A stretch of 64,000 nt of DNA, from positions 3,450,700-3,514,699 of the forward strand of contig NZ_CP011382.1 of NCBI RefSeq assembly GCF_000734895.2, in the 5' to 3' direction. This DNA is from Calothrix sp. 336/3 (lineage in GTDB: Bacteria; Cyanobacteriota; Cyanobacteriia; Cyanobacteriales; Nostocaceae). The notes under the pieces are model-generated. The model did not search any database. It had not been told where the DNA came from and saw nothing but the letters and a program-made list of their open reading frames with translations. Below, piece by piece: positions 27,685-36,213 of this stretch (its first letter is position 1; each line of letters opens with the position of its first letter). A program made the translations under genes and the position numbers.

Positions 27685-27770
27685 CGGTGTGTGTTGAATT
27701 CGATGCTTTTATCAAACACTGGCGCTTACTGGGGTTTGGGCTGAAATATTTTTGACTTCTTTGATTTATC

Positions 27771-29132
27771 TTAGGAGTTTTGTTTGTGTTGTGAAAGGGA
27801 GTTGGCACAGACGATGAAATATTGCTGATATAGGTGACAGCGTGGGGTGACTCCATTGCTGCGTAGGTGAACTAATCCCATGGCTTGTAGTTTAAATTTG
27901 ATTTCTGTGGGTAGTTGCACAGGTGCAGTTGCTGTCATGATTTCGGGTATGACTAGGGCTAATTCTGGCTGTTGGTTCAGCTCATCGGTGAGACGATGGA
28001 GGTAATGAGCATAGATACCTGACTCGGTGGGTGCGGTGGCGAGAAATCTTTCCCAGGTGATATCTTGACGGGAGATGTGATACAAAGCCAAACGGGCTAA
28101 AAACGGGTGTCCGCCAATCATGGACATGATTTCTGTGATTTGTTCCTGGCTCCAGTGTAATTGGTGGCGCTGGGCTAAATCTAATACTTGTGTGGTGGTA
28201 AATTCCGATAGTTCTACGGGAAAACCTGCGTTGAAGGGAGAGCGGTTGATATCAAGTTGGATATAGGGTTCGGTGGAGTGGGCAATGACTATGCGTAATT
28301 TTTGCCAAATACTGGGGCGTTTTGATTCTTCGTGGAGGTAGCGAATTAAACCGAAAAAGTCGCCGTAAATGTCGGGGTAGGCAAATAATCTATCGACTTC
28401 ATCTAAACCGAGGGTTAAGGGTTGGGTAATTTCGGGTAGGATATATTCTTCTAAATAGGTTTCGCATCGGACATTACAACTGATATCGTCTTCCCAATAT
28501 TCATCTAATTTATTTTCTAATTTTAATTTACGGGTGATGGTGGCACAAAACCAACGCAGGAATTTATCTAAGTTGGTAAAACATGGTTTATCTGCTTCTT
28601 GCAGACTGATATAAACTGTGCGATCGCCCTGTTTTGTGGCTGTATCTAAAATCCCAAATAATAATGAGGTTTTGCCCATTTGTTTGGGTGCTTTGATGCG
28701 AATTAATGCCCCTGGTTTGGATATTTCGTGATAGCAGTCTTGTTCCTTGGGGGGGCGGAGAATATAAAAGGGAGAGGTGATGGCAACGGGAGCGCCGGGA
28801 TATTCTAGGGAAGGAATAGTGATGGGGATATTTGCCCCTTGATTAATTTTTGGGGAAGTTTCTAGGGGAATGGGTTCTGGGAGAATTGGTTCTGGCGAAT
28901 GATTTTCTGATACGTCGATTTCTCGATCAAAAATTTCCTGCCAATCTAAATTTAATATTTCACAAATATCCTGAAAATTGCGAGTAAAAACGTTTTTGCC
29001 TGTAAGGAAATTATGGACTGTGGATGGTGCTAAACCTGCCGCGATCGCCAACTCTCCTTGACTGGGATAGCCATTGCGTTTGACTGCTGCCCTAACTTTG
29101 GCAAGGTAGTCTTTATGTACTCTAATTCCCAT
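27771..29132 (-). CDS. HTH plus AAA_35-type STAND-like ATPase
   Basis: This 453-residue protein has an N-terminal XRE-type helix-turn-helix (PSQGELAIAAGLAPSTVHNFLTGKNVFTRNFQDICEILNLDW, about 23-65) and a Pro-rich linker. The AAA_35 ATPase domain has a P-loop (IRIKAPKQMGKTSLLFGILD, about 142-161) and a Walker B (LTLGLDEVDRLFAYPDIYGDFF, near 238). A winged-helix-like C-terminal region contains MIGGHPFLARLALYHISRQ. QMGKTS is the characteristic P-loop of the AAA_35 family, common in cyanobacteria and usually joined to HTH, TIR, WD40 or similar modules. It is divergent from the WD40-carrying paralogue at 29596. A signal-responsive NTPase switch is inferred; the partner is unknown. Confidence 0.82.
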   Translation of the reverse strand: MGIRVHKDYLAKVRAAVKRNGYPSQGELAIAAGLAPSTVHNFLTGKNVFTRNFQDICEILNLDWQEIFDREIDVSENHSPEPILPEPIPLETSPKINQGANIPITIPSLEYPGAPVAITSPFYILRPPKEQDCYHEISKPGALIRIKAPKQMGKTSLLFGILDTATKQGDRTVYISLQEADKPCFTNLDKFLRWFCATITRKLKLENKLDEYWEDDISCNVRCETYLEEYILPEITQPLTLGLDEVDRLFAYPDIYGDFFGLIRYLHEESKRPSIWQKLRIVIAHSTEPYIQLDINRSPFNAGFPVELSEFTTTQVLDLAQRHQLHWSQEQITEIMSMIGGHPFLARLALYHISRQDITWERFLATAPTESGIYAHYLHRLTDELNQQPELALVIPEIMTATAPVQLPTEIKFKLQAMGLVHLRSNGVTPRCHLYQQYFIVCANSLSQHKQNS

Positions 29133-29198
29133 TTTTATTTAAAAAAATATAATTATGCCTATTCCATAACTAGATTAGAGCATTTAAGTAAGTAGTGG

Positions 29199-29317
29199 TA
29201 TAGCGTTTCCTAATCATATGAAATACAACCCCACCCGCCCTATCGGGCACCCTCCCCGAAATCGGGGAGGGCTGGGGAGGGGTTCTTCTATACCTCACTA
29301 GAATGAGAAACGCTATA
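29199..29317 (+). repeat. 119-bp MITE-like element, copy 1
   Basis: The element has terminal inverted repeats TATAGCGTTTC (11 bp exact) and a GC-rich centre with a perfect CCTCCCCGA/TCGGGGAGG-type palindrome. A second copy in opposite orientation lies at 35912-36030 with 5 mismatches in 119 by hand alignment. It codes for nothing and looks like a non-autonomous transposable repeat. Confidence 0.8.
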
Positions 29318-29324
29318 TATATGT

Positions 29325-29374
29325 CCCATTAATTTTGGTAGTTTATAGTCACAGCTTTAGCCCTTGATTTGAAC
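29325..29374 (+). repeat. Dispersed repeat with AGCTTTAGCCCTTGATTTGA core, copy 1
   Basis: A 37-base core at 29338-29374 matches the reverse complement of part of 35606-35660 at 33 of 37 positions. It lies 7 bases to the right of the MITE-like element. The core resembles a repeat widespread between genes of Nostoc-like cyanobacteria. Confidence 0.65.
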
Positions 29375-29595
29375 GATAAATCGTTGACTACTAACCTATG
29401 ATATGAACCACTAAGGAAAAGTCGAATAAAACTCGAAGGGATTTCGGTATTGTCTAGATTAAAGTTTGATGGTAGTACAGTCTCAAGAAAAAAATCATGT
29501 GTTCCCGTAACCTGTCGCAAAGACAAACATCTTAACTGAACCGTATTCTGATACATACAAAAAATGTCTTAAATTTTACTATTATCAATAGAGAA

Positions 29596-32500
29596 ATGAC
29601 GGGAAAATACGAGTATCAAGTGGGGGCTAGTCTTGCCGCAGATGCGCCCAGTTACGTGACTAGACAGGCGGACGCTGATTTTTATCAGGCTCTCAAGGCT
29701 GGAAAATATTGTTATGTTTTTAACTCGCGGCAAATGGGTAAATCCAGCTTGAAAGTGCGGGTGATGCAAAGACTTGTAGAAGAGGGTGTGGCTTGTTCTA
29801 GTATTGATGTTTCTGGGCAAGGTAGTAGGGATAATGTTACCCAAGAGCAATGGTATACAGGGGTTGTCTCAAAGATTGTTAAGGATTTAGGGATTGCCAA
29901 ACCCTTAGAATTTCGTCGTAGTTGGTGGCGCGATCGCCATGATATTTCAGCAGTTCAAAGGTTAGATGAATTTATAGAAGATGTCCTTTTGTCATCTATC
30001 CCAGGAAGTATTATTATTTTTATTGATGAAATTGATAGTACCCTGAGTTTAAAATTTGCCAGTGATGATTTTTTCGCCCTGATTAGAAGCTGTTATAACA
30101 AACGTGCGGAAAATTCAGCCTATCGGCGTTTAACTTTTGCTTTGTTGGGGGTAGCAACACCGGGTGATTTGATTGCGGATAAAACGCGAACTCCTTTTAA
30201 TATTGGGGAAGCAATTCAACTCGATGGGTTCAAATTTCATGAGGTTGCACCTTTGGGGAAGGGTTTAGAAGGAAAGGTAGAAAATCCCCAAGTCTGGATG
30301 GATGAAATTTTAACCTGGACGGGGGGACAACCATTTTTAACCCAGAGGGTTTGTAAGTTGCTGGGGAGTAGGGAATGGAATCGGGGAAATGGGTCAGAAA
30401 ATTTCCTAGTTTCATTAGAAAATCAAAATTTAAAAGCTGAAATTGCGGAGATAATTCACAGTCAAATTATTGATAGTTGGGAAACGCAGGATAAACAAGA
30501 GCATTTCAAGACGATTCGAGACAGGATAGTAATTAATGATGAAATTTCCGTGGGTTTGTTGGGGTTATATCAGCAAATTTTGCAGCAAGGTGAGATTGCA
30601 ACCGATGGCAGTCTGGAACAGATGCGGTTACGTTTGACGGGATTGGTGGTAGAAAGGCAGGGTAAATTAAAAGTTTATAATCAGATTTACGGCAGTGTTT
30701 TTGATATTAATTGGGTTGAGAATGAATTAGAAAAAATACGCCCCTATGGTCAGAATTTAAAAGCTTGGGTAGAGAGTAAATATCAGGATAAATCCTATTT
30801 ATTACAGGGTAAAGAATTAGAAAAAGCTCGTATTTGGGCTGATGGTAAGAGTTTGAGTGATGCTGATTATCGGTTTTTGTCTGCCAGCGTGGAAGCTGAG
30901 TTAAATCAGAGGGTTGCGGAAGCAGAAGGAAAGGTTAAGGAAGCTGAAAAAAATACAAAAAGGCAGATTAGGATTGGGTTAATTATACTTGTGCTTTCTC
31001 TAATTGGGGCTGGAATTGCTGGGATAATTGCAGGTAGGGCGAATGAGAAAAGAATTTTAGCGGAAGCTCGTCGAGAAAAAGCAGAAGTCGGTCGAGAAAA
31101 TGCAGAAAAATCCGCAGCCGCAAAGCAAGAACAATTAGACTCGGCTAACAGCAAAATTGCAGATGCTGATAAAAAACTGCAAGAGACTCGAAAACGGGAA
31201 AATGAAGCTATCAAGAAAGAACAAGCTGCTAAAGAAGCGGCACAAAAAGCGATAGAACAAGAGCAAGCAGCACAAGCACAAAAAAACACAGCTGTGAACG
31301 AGCGAAATCAAGTAATAGAACAGCGTGAAAGAGCTATTGCAGAATTAGGAAAGGCAACAAGGGAAAGGAAAGCAGCACAAGCGCAAAGACAGACAGCCGA
31401 GAGAGAGCGGAATAGGGCATTGAATGCAAAGAAAACTGCCCAGAAACAGTTAGCTCAAACAGTAAATGAATTGGAAAGATTTCGGATTGTAAGGAATCTT
31501 GAACAACAAGCGACAACTGCTGCCCAAGAATTTCGTGACTCAAGTCGGCAGCTAGAAAATTTGCTCTCAGTGATGGGTGCAGCACGGGAACTGAAAAATT
31601 TAGTTAAAAACGAGAAATCCTTGGCAAAATACCCAACTCATAGCCCCTTGTTTGGGTTACAGAACATTTTCTTGCAGATTAGTCGAAATTTTGGTGAGAA
31701 CAATAGTTGGCTAGGGCATGAAGATGTGGTAATTAGTGTAAGTTTTAGCCCCGATGGGCAAACTCTGGCTTCTGGTAGTCAGGATGGAACCATTAAATTA
31801 TCGAAACGGAATGGGACTCTGATTACTACCCTCAAGGAGCATGAAGGTGGGGTATTCAGTGTAAATTTTAGCCCGGATGGGCAAACTATTGCTTCTGGTA
31901 GTCACGACAAAACCATCAAATTATGGAAGCGAGATGGCACTCTGATTACTACCCTCAAAGGGCATGAAGATGTGGTGGGGAGTGTAAATTTTAGCCCCGA
32001 TGGGCAAACTATTGCTTCTGGTAGTCACGACAAAACCATCAAATTATGGAAGCGAGATGGCACTCTGATTACTACCCTCAAAGGGCATGAAGATGTGGTA
32101 GGGAGTGTAAATTTTAGCCCCGATGGGCAAACTATTGTTTCTGGTAGTAGGGATGGAACCATCAAATTATGGAAACGAGATGGAAATTTGATTACTACCC
32201 TCAAAGGGCATGAAAGTGGAGTAAGGAGCGTAATTTTTAGCTCGGATGGGCAAACTATTGCTTCTGCTAGTGAGGACAAAACCATTAAATTATGGAAGCG
32301 GGATGGGACTTTAATTAATACCCTCAAAGGGCATGAAGGTGGGGTAGAGAGTGTAAGTTTTAGCCCGGATGGGCAAACTCTCGCTTCTGTTAGTGAAGAT
32401 GGAACCATTAAATTATGGAAGCGGGATGGGGCTTTAATTAATACCCTCAAAGGGCATGAAGATGTGGTAATTAGTCTAAGTTTTAGCCCGGATGGGCAAA

Positions 32501-33501
32501 CTATTGTTTCTGGTAGTAGGGATGGAACCATCAAATTATGGAAACGAGATGGAAATTTGATTACTACCCTCAAGGGGCGTGAAAATTTGGTGTGGAGTGT
32601 AAGTTTTAGCCCGGATGGGCAAACTATTGCTTCTGGTAGTCAGGATGGAACCATTAAATTATGGAAGCGGGATGGAACTTTGATAAATACCCTCAAAGGG
32701 CATGAAGATTGGGTATTTAGTGTAAGTTTTAGCCCTGATGGGCAAACTCTCGCTTCTGTTAGTGAAGATGGAACCATGAAATTATGGAAGCGGGATGGAA
32801 CTTTGATTACTACCCTCAAAGGGCATGGAGGTGGGGGATTGAGTGTAAGTTTTAGCCCTGATGGGCAAACTATTGCTTCTGGTGGTAGTTATGGAATTAA
32901 ATTATGGAAGCGGGATGGGACTTTAATTAATACCCTCAAAGGGCATGAAGGTGGGGTAGAGAGTGTAAGTTTTAGCTCGGATGGACAAACTCTTGCTTCT
33001 GCTAGTGAGGACAAAACCATAAAATTATGGAAGCGTGATGGGACTTTGATTACTACTCTCAGAGGGCATGAAGATTTGGTAGAGAGTGTAAGTTTTAGCC
33101 CCGATGGGCAAACTATTGCTTCTGCTAGTGAGGACAAAACCATAAAATTATGGAAGCGTGATGGGACTTTGATTACTACTCTCAGAGGGCATGAATATCG
33201 GGTATCGAGTGTAAGTTTTAGCCCCGATGGGCAAACTCTGGCTTCTGCTAGTGGGGACAAAACCATAAAATTATGGAAGCGAGATGGGACTTTGATTACT
33301 ACTCTCAGAGGGCATGAAGGTGTGGTAGAGAGTGTAAGTTTTAGCCCCGACGGGCAAACTCTGGCTTCTGGTGGTGGGGATGGAACAGTAATTCTGTGGA
33401 GTTTGAGCTTAGATAATGTACTCGCACGAGGTTGCAACTATCTCAAAGATTACCTCGCTACCCGCGATGAGTTGCGTCAGCAGATTTGCCCCGGTAAATG
33501 A
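29596..33501 (+). CDS. AAA_35 STAND-like ATPase with transmembrane segment, coiled coil and 14 WD40 repeats
   Basis: This 1301-residue protein has an AAA_35 domain (about 1-350) with a P-loop ([17 protein letters not shown]) and a Walker B ([18 protein letters not shown]), then a winged-helix-like part to about 440. One transmembrane helix ([21 protein letters not shown], about 458-478) is followed by a Lys/Glu/Ala/Gln-rich coiled coil (about 485-640) and, from about 708 to the end, WD40 repeats. I count 14 units of 41 residues (one of 40), each [41 protein letters not shown]. That fits two seven-blade propellers. The tail [20 protein letters not shown] is typical of cyanobacterial WD40 ATPases. 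It probably oligomerises on ligand binding by the propellers. It resembles NLR-type sensors in plan; the ligand is unknown. Confidence 0.88.
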   Translation: MTGKYEYQVGASLAADAPSYVTRQADADFYQALKAGKYCYVFNSRQMGKSSLKVRVMQRLVEEGVACSSIDVSGQGSRDNVTQEQWYTGVVSKIVKDLGIAKPLEFRRSWWRDRHDISAVQRLDEFIEDVLLSSIPGSIIIFIDEIDSTLSLKFASDDFFALIRSCYNKRAENSAYRRLTFALLGVATPGDLIADKTRTPFNIGEAIQLDGFKFHEVAPLGKGLEGKVENPQVWMDEILTWTGGQPFLTQRVCKLLGSREWNRGNGSENFLVSLENQNLKAEIAEIIHSQIIDSWETQDKQEHFKTIRDRIVINDEISVGLLGLYQQILQQGEIATDGSLEQMRLRLTGLVVERQGKLKVYNQIYGSVFDINWVENELEKIRPYGQNLKAWVESKYQDKSYLLQGKELEKARIWADGKSLSDADYRFLSASVEAELNQRVAEAEGKVKEAEKNTKRQIRIGLIILVLSLIGAGIAGIIAGRANEKRILAEARREKAEVGRENAEKSAAAKQEQLDSANSKIADADKKLQETRKRENEAIKKEQAAKEAAQKAIEQEQAAQAQKNTAVNERNQVIEQRERAIAELGKATRERKAAQAQRQTAERERNRALNAKKTAQKQLAQTVNELERFRIVRNLEQQATTAAQEFRDSSRQLENLLSVMGAARELKNLVKNEKSLAKYPTHSPLFGLQNIFLQISRNFGENNSWLGHEDVVISVSFSPDGQTLASGSQDGTIKLSKRNGTLITTLKEHEGGVFSVNFSPDGQTIASGSHDKTIKLWKRDGTLITTLKGHEDVVGSVNFSPDGQTIASGSHDKTIKLWKRDGTLITTLKGHEDVVGSVNFSPDGQTIVSGSRDGTIKLWKRDGNLITTLKGHESGVRSVIFSSDGQTIASASEDKTIKLWKRDGTLINTLKGHEGGVESVSFSPDGQTLASVSEDGTIKLWKRDGALINTLKGHEDVVISLSFSPDGQTIVSGSRDGTIKLWKRDGNLITTLKGRENLVWSVSFSPDGQTIASGSQDGTIKLWKRDGTLINTLKGHEDWVFSVSFSPDGQTLASVSEDGTMKLWKRDGTLITTLKGHGGGGLSVSFSPDGQTIASGGSYGIKLWKRDGTLINTLKGHEGGVESVSFSSDGQTLASASEDKTIKLWKRDGTLITTLRGHEDLVESVSFSPDGQTIASASEDKTIKLWKRDGTLITTLRGHEYRVSSVSFSPDGQTLASASGDKTIKLWKRDGTLITTLRGHEGVVESVSFSPDGQTLASGGGDGTVILWSLSLDNVLARGCNYLKDYLATRDELRQQICPGK
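31717..33400 (+). repeat. Fourteen tandem 123-bp WD40-coding repeats
   Basis: The DNA repeats with a 123-bp period, and neighbouring units are nearly identical (units 2 and 3 differ almost only at the HE-x-x-V-x positions). Differences gather in the codons for positions 3, 4, 6, 18, 20, 22 and 24 of the 41-residue unit. Confidence 0.9.
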
Positions 33502-34029
33502 GCTACGGTGTACGCATCAGTCATCGGATCCCCCTAAATCCATCTAAAAAAGGGTGACTTCAAGAGACTTTCTCCCTTAACACCGATTCCCTATGGGATG
33601 TCTAACGACAACCTTGATGGCGATCGCGTTTTAGGTGGTGGGGTGGTGGGATGGCGTTGACTTTCGTGTCCATTGACAATTTGAGATAGGATTGGGAAAT
33701 AAATATATGGACTGCATATGGACTGTATATGGACTGCGATCGCGCAGTTTCTTCTAGAAAAATGACCCCAGACATCGCTCGTTTTTATTGGGATTGCTAC
33801 TCTTCGAGAAGCCGCTCCGCGTCTACGCTACATTTCATTTCGTGAGCGCTGACGCGCACCTACGCGTTTACGAAGTATAGCGAAGCTAACGCAATGACTG
33901 TAAATATTTCTGCTCATGTACTTACCCCTGGGAATAAATGTCAAAAATCTGTAATGCTATAGGAATAGCGATACACAAAGCGCCAAGCCTCCGGACTTAT
34001 CGCCACCCACCATGTATACGTCAAAACCT
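33502..34029. other. Repeat-rich intergenic region before glcD
   Basis: No gene is seen. It contains a degenerate GGATCCCCCTAAATCC...AAAAAAGGGTGACTT element (about 33527-33560). Three copies of ATATGGACTG lie at about 33705-33740. A patch of GAGAAGCCGCTCCGCGTCTA-type sequence (about 33798-33890) is a family common between genes in Nostoc-like genomes. The last part should hold the glcD promoter, but I see no convincing hexamers. Confidence 0.55.
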
Positions 34030-35517
34030 ATGCTTACCCAAAATATCCACCCAGGTAAATGGCAACCTTTAATTAAAGAACTGGAAAAAGTACTTGGAAA
34101 AAATGCGGTAGTAAAGCGCCGAGAAGAGCTTCTCACCTACGAATGCGACGGTTTAGCGAGTTACTGTCAAGAACCTGCCCTTGCGGTATTACCACGCACT
34201 ACAGAGCAGGTTGCCGCAGCGATACAAATCTGCAATAAGTACTCTGTGCCTTTTATTGCTCGTGGTTCGGGGACAGGTTTATCTGGTGGTGCTTTGCCCG
34301 TAGAAGATTGCGTATTAATCGTTACTTCCTTAATGCGCCAAATCCTGAATGTAGATTTAGATAATCAACGGGTTGTCGTGCAACCAGGGGTAATTAACAA
34401 CTGGGTGACACAAACGGTGAGCGGTGCGGGTTTTTACTATGCACCCGATCCATCCAGCCAAATTATCTGCTCCATTGGTGGCAACGTTGCCGAAAATTCT
34501 GGGGGTGTGCATTGTTTAAAATATGGTGTGACAACAAATCATGTTTTAGGTTTAAAAATAGTCACCGCAACTGGCGAAATAGTCGAATTAGGGGGGCAAA
34601 TTCCCGAAACACCTGGTTATGATTTAACAGGGGTTTTTGTCGGTTCAGAAGGAACCTTGGGAGTTGCCACAGAAATTACTTTGCGAATTCTCAAAAGTGC
34701 TGAATCCATCTGTGTTTTATTAGCTGATTTCACCAACATTGAAGCCGCAGGGGCGACGGTTTCTGATATCATCAGTGCCGGGATTATTCCAGGGGGTATG
34801 GAAATTATGGATAATCTCAGTATTAATGCTGTTGAGGATGTTGTTAAAACTAATTGTTATCCCCGTGATGCGGCAGCAATTTTGTTAGTGGAAATCGACG
34901 GTTTAGCGGTAGAAGTGGCAACGAATAAACAACAAGTGATAGATATTTGTCGGCAAAATGGTGCCAGAAATGTTACCTCTGCCAGTGACCCCGATACCAG
35001 GTTAAAATTATGGAAGGGTCGAAAAGCTGCCTTTGCTGCTGCTGGTCATGTCAGTCCTGATTATTATGTTCAAGATGGGGTAATTCCTCGCACTCAACTA
35101 CCCTTTGTCTTGAAAGAAATTGAAGCTTTAAGTGAAAAGTCTGGTTACAGAATTGCAAACGTCTTTCATGCAGGTGACGGGAATTTACATCCCCTAATTC
35201 TCTATGATAATTCCATCCCTGGAGAATTAGAAAAGGTTGAAGAAGTGGGGGGAGAAATCCTGAAGCTCTGCGTGCGTGTCGGTGGTAGTATTTCCGGTGA
35301 ACATGGTATCGGTGCAGAGAAAAGATGCTATATGCCAGAGATGTTTACTGATATTGATTTAGATACCATGCAATGGGTGAGACAAGTTTTCAATCCCCAA
35401 GGTTTAGCCAATCCTGGGAAAATTTTCCCCACTCCCCGCACCTGTGGAGAAGCAGCGAAAGTAACGGGTAAGCAGGAGAGTAAATTTACAAATATTCCTG
35501 GTGTGGAAAGATTCTAA
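34030..35517 (+). CDS. glcD: Glycolate oxidase/dehydrogenase subunit GlcD, FAD-linked
   Basis: This FAD-linked oxidase of 495 residues starts at MLTQNIHPGKW; an ATG six codons upstream at 34012 is the alternative. The PCMH-type FAD domain shows VPFIARGSGTGLSGGALPVED, SIGGNVAENSGGVHCLKYGVT and GYDLTGVFVGSEGTLGVATEITLRI. The C-terminal domain shows IPRTQLPFVLKEIEALSEK, FHAGDGNLHPLILYD and GSISGEHGIGAEKR, where His residues bind metal and substrate in this family. GlcD oxidises glycolate to glyoxylate in photorespiration, passing electrons to the membrane chain with GlcE and GlcF, which are not adjacent here. It is expected to be essential for handling 2-phosphoglycolate made by Rubisco. It appears to be monocistronic. 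Confidence 0.92.
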   Translation: MLTQNIHPGKWQPLIKELEKVLGKNAVVKRREELLTYECDGLASYCQEPALAVLPRTTEQVAAAIQICNKYSVPFIARGSGTGLSGGALPVEDCVLIVTSLMRQILNVDLDNQRVVVQPGVINNWVTQTVSGAGFYYAPDPSSQIICSIGGNVAENSGGVHCLKYGVTTNHVLGLKIVTATGEIVELGGQIPETPGYDLTGVFVGSEGTLGVATEITLRILKSAESICVLLADFTNIEAAGATVSDIISAGIIPGGMEIMDNLSINAVEDVVKTNCYPRDAAAILLVEIDGLAVEVATNKQQVIDICRQNGARNVTSASDPDTRLKLWKGRKAAFAAAGHVSPDYYVQDGVIPRTQLPFVLKEIEALSEKSGYRIANVFHAGDGNLHPLILYDNSIPGELEKVEEVGGEILKLCVRVGGSISGEHGIGAEKRCYMPEMFTDIDLDTMQWVRQVFNPQGLANPGKIFPTPRTCGEAAKVTGKQESKFTNIPGVERF

Positions 35518-35605
35518 AAGTTTGCCCAATGGCAATATCTGAATGCGATAAACCAATAGTAGTTCATGTCAAAAGTTGTGATGGGTTGGTGGTGAGCGAT
35601 TTATG

Positions 35606-35660
35606 GCTCAAATCAAGGGCTAAAGCCCTGACTACAAACTACAAAAACTAATGGTATGGG
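35606..35660 (-). repeat. Dispersed repeat with AAATCAAGGGCTAAAGCCCT core, copy 2 (inverted)
   Basis: The reverse complement of this stretch matches the repeat at 29325-29374 (33 of 37 core bases). It holds an internal GGGCT-TTA-GCCCT palindrome. Confidence 0.65.
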
Positions 35661-35911
35661 CTACTAATTATATTTAGAGTCTATTCAAATATAAATTCCC
35701 AGGAAATATTAAAAATCTTTACAGATAGCTTTTTCTACTTATTCTCTATGTAAGAATTTTAAATGCAAGAATTTTAAGAAATTATTAAATACATCAATAA
35801 TTGACATTCGTCAGCCATCTAGCAATGAATCTCTATGCAACTCCCTAGAGCGTCAGATTTGCTGTTCTATTCCCGTCGCAAATTTGACGGAAACACCTTG
35901 GCAAATTCTAA

Positions 35912-36030
35912 TATAGCGTTTCTCATTCTAGTGAGGTATAGAAGAACCCCTCCCCAGCCCTCCCCGAAATCGGGGAGGGTGCCCGATAGGGCGGGTGGGG
36001 TTGTATTTCATCTGATTGGGAAACACTATA
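35912..36030 (-). repeat. 119-bp MITE-like element, copy 2 (inverted)
   Basis: This is the reverse-complement partner of 29199-29317, with equal length and 5 differences by hand alignment. Two of these are in the loop of the central palindrome, which reads AAAT here and ATTT in the other copy in the same orientation. Terminal repeats are TATAGCGTTTC and its complement with one mismatch. Confidence 0.8.
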
Positions 36031-36213
36031 TATGGTATTCTCCTAATTCTGAATCAATAACCTAACAACATGGATTAAGGGAGAATCATTTCGATAGGTA
36101 TCTTATCTCCAGTTACTATCTAGTTTTCGGGTGTCTTAAAGACTATTTCCCCATCTACATATTTGAATAATGCCAGCCAAGTACAACCAGCAATATCAAA
36201 CAGGGTATCTCCT

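Larger units (their letters stand above)
35518..36213. other. Intergenic region with two dispersed repeats
   Basis: Nothing here looks like a gene. It holds the inverted partners of the two repeats found upstream of the AAA-WD40 gene (35606-35660 and 35912-36030). An open frame at 35835-36065 runs through the MITE-like element and is not credible. The remaining sequence is AT-rich. Confidence 0.6.

Noticed and set aside
29329..29556. 75-residue minus-strand frame
   Set aside because: Runs through a dispersed repeat and has no recognisable features.
31717..33400. CRISPR array, suggested by regular 123-bp spacing
   Set aside because: The period is in frame and translates to WD40 units; no short repeats with unique spacers.
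32025..33437. Two 182-residue minus-strand frames with strong internal repeats
   Set aside because: They are antisense shadows of the WD40 repeats.
35835..36065. 76-residue plus-strand frame
   Set aside because: Most of it is the MITE-like element.
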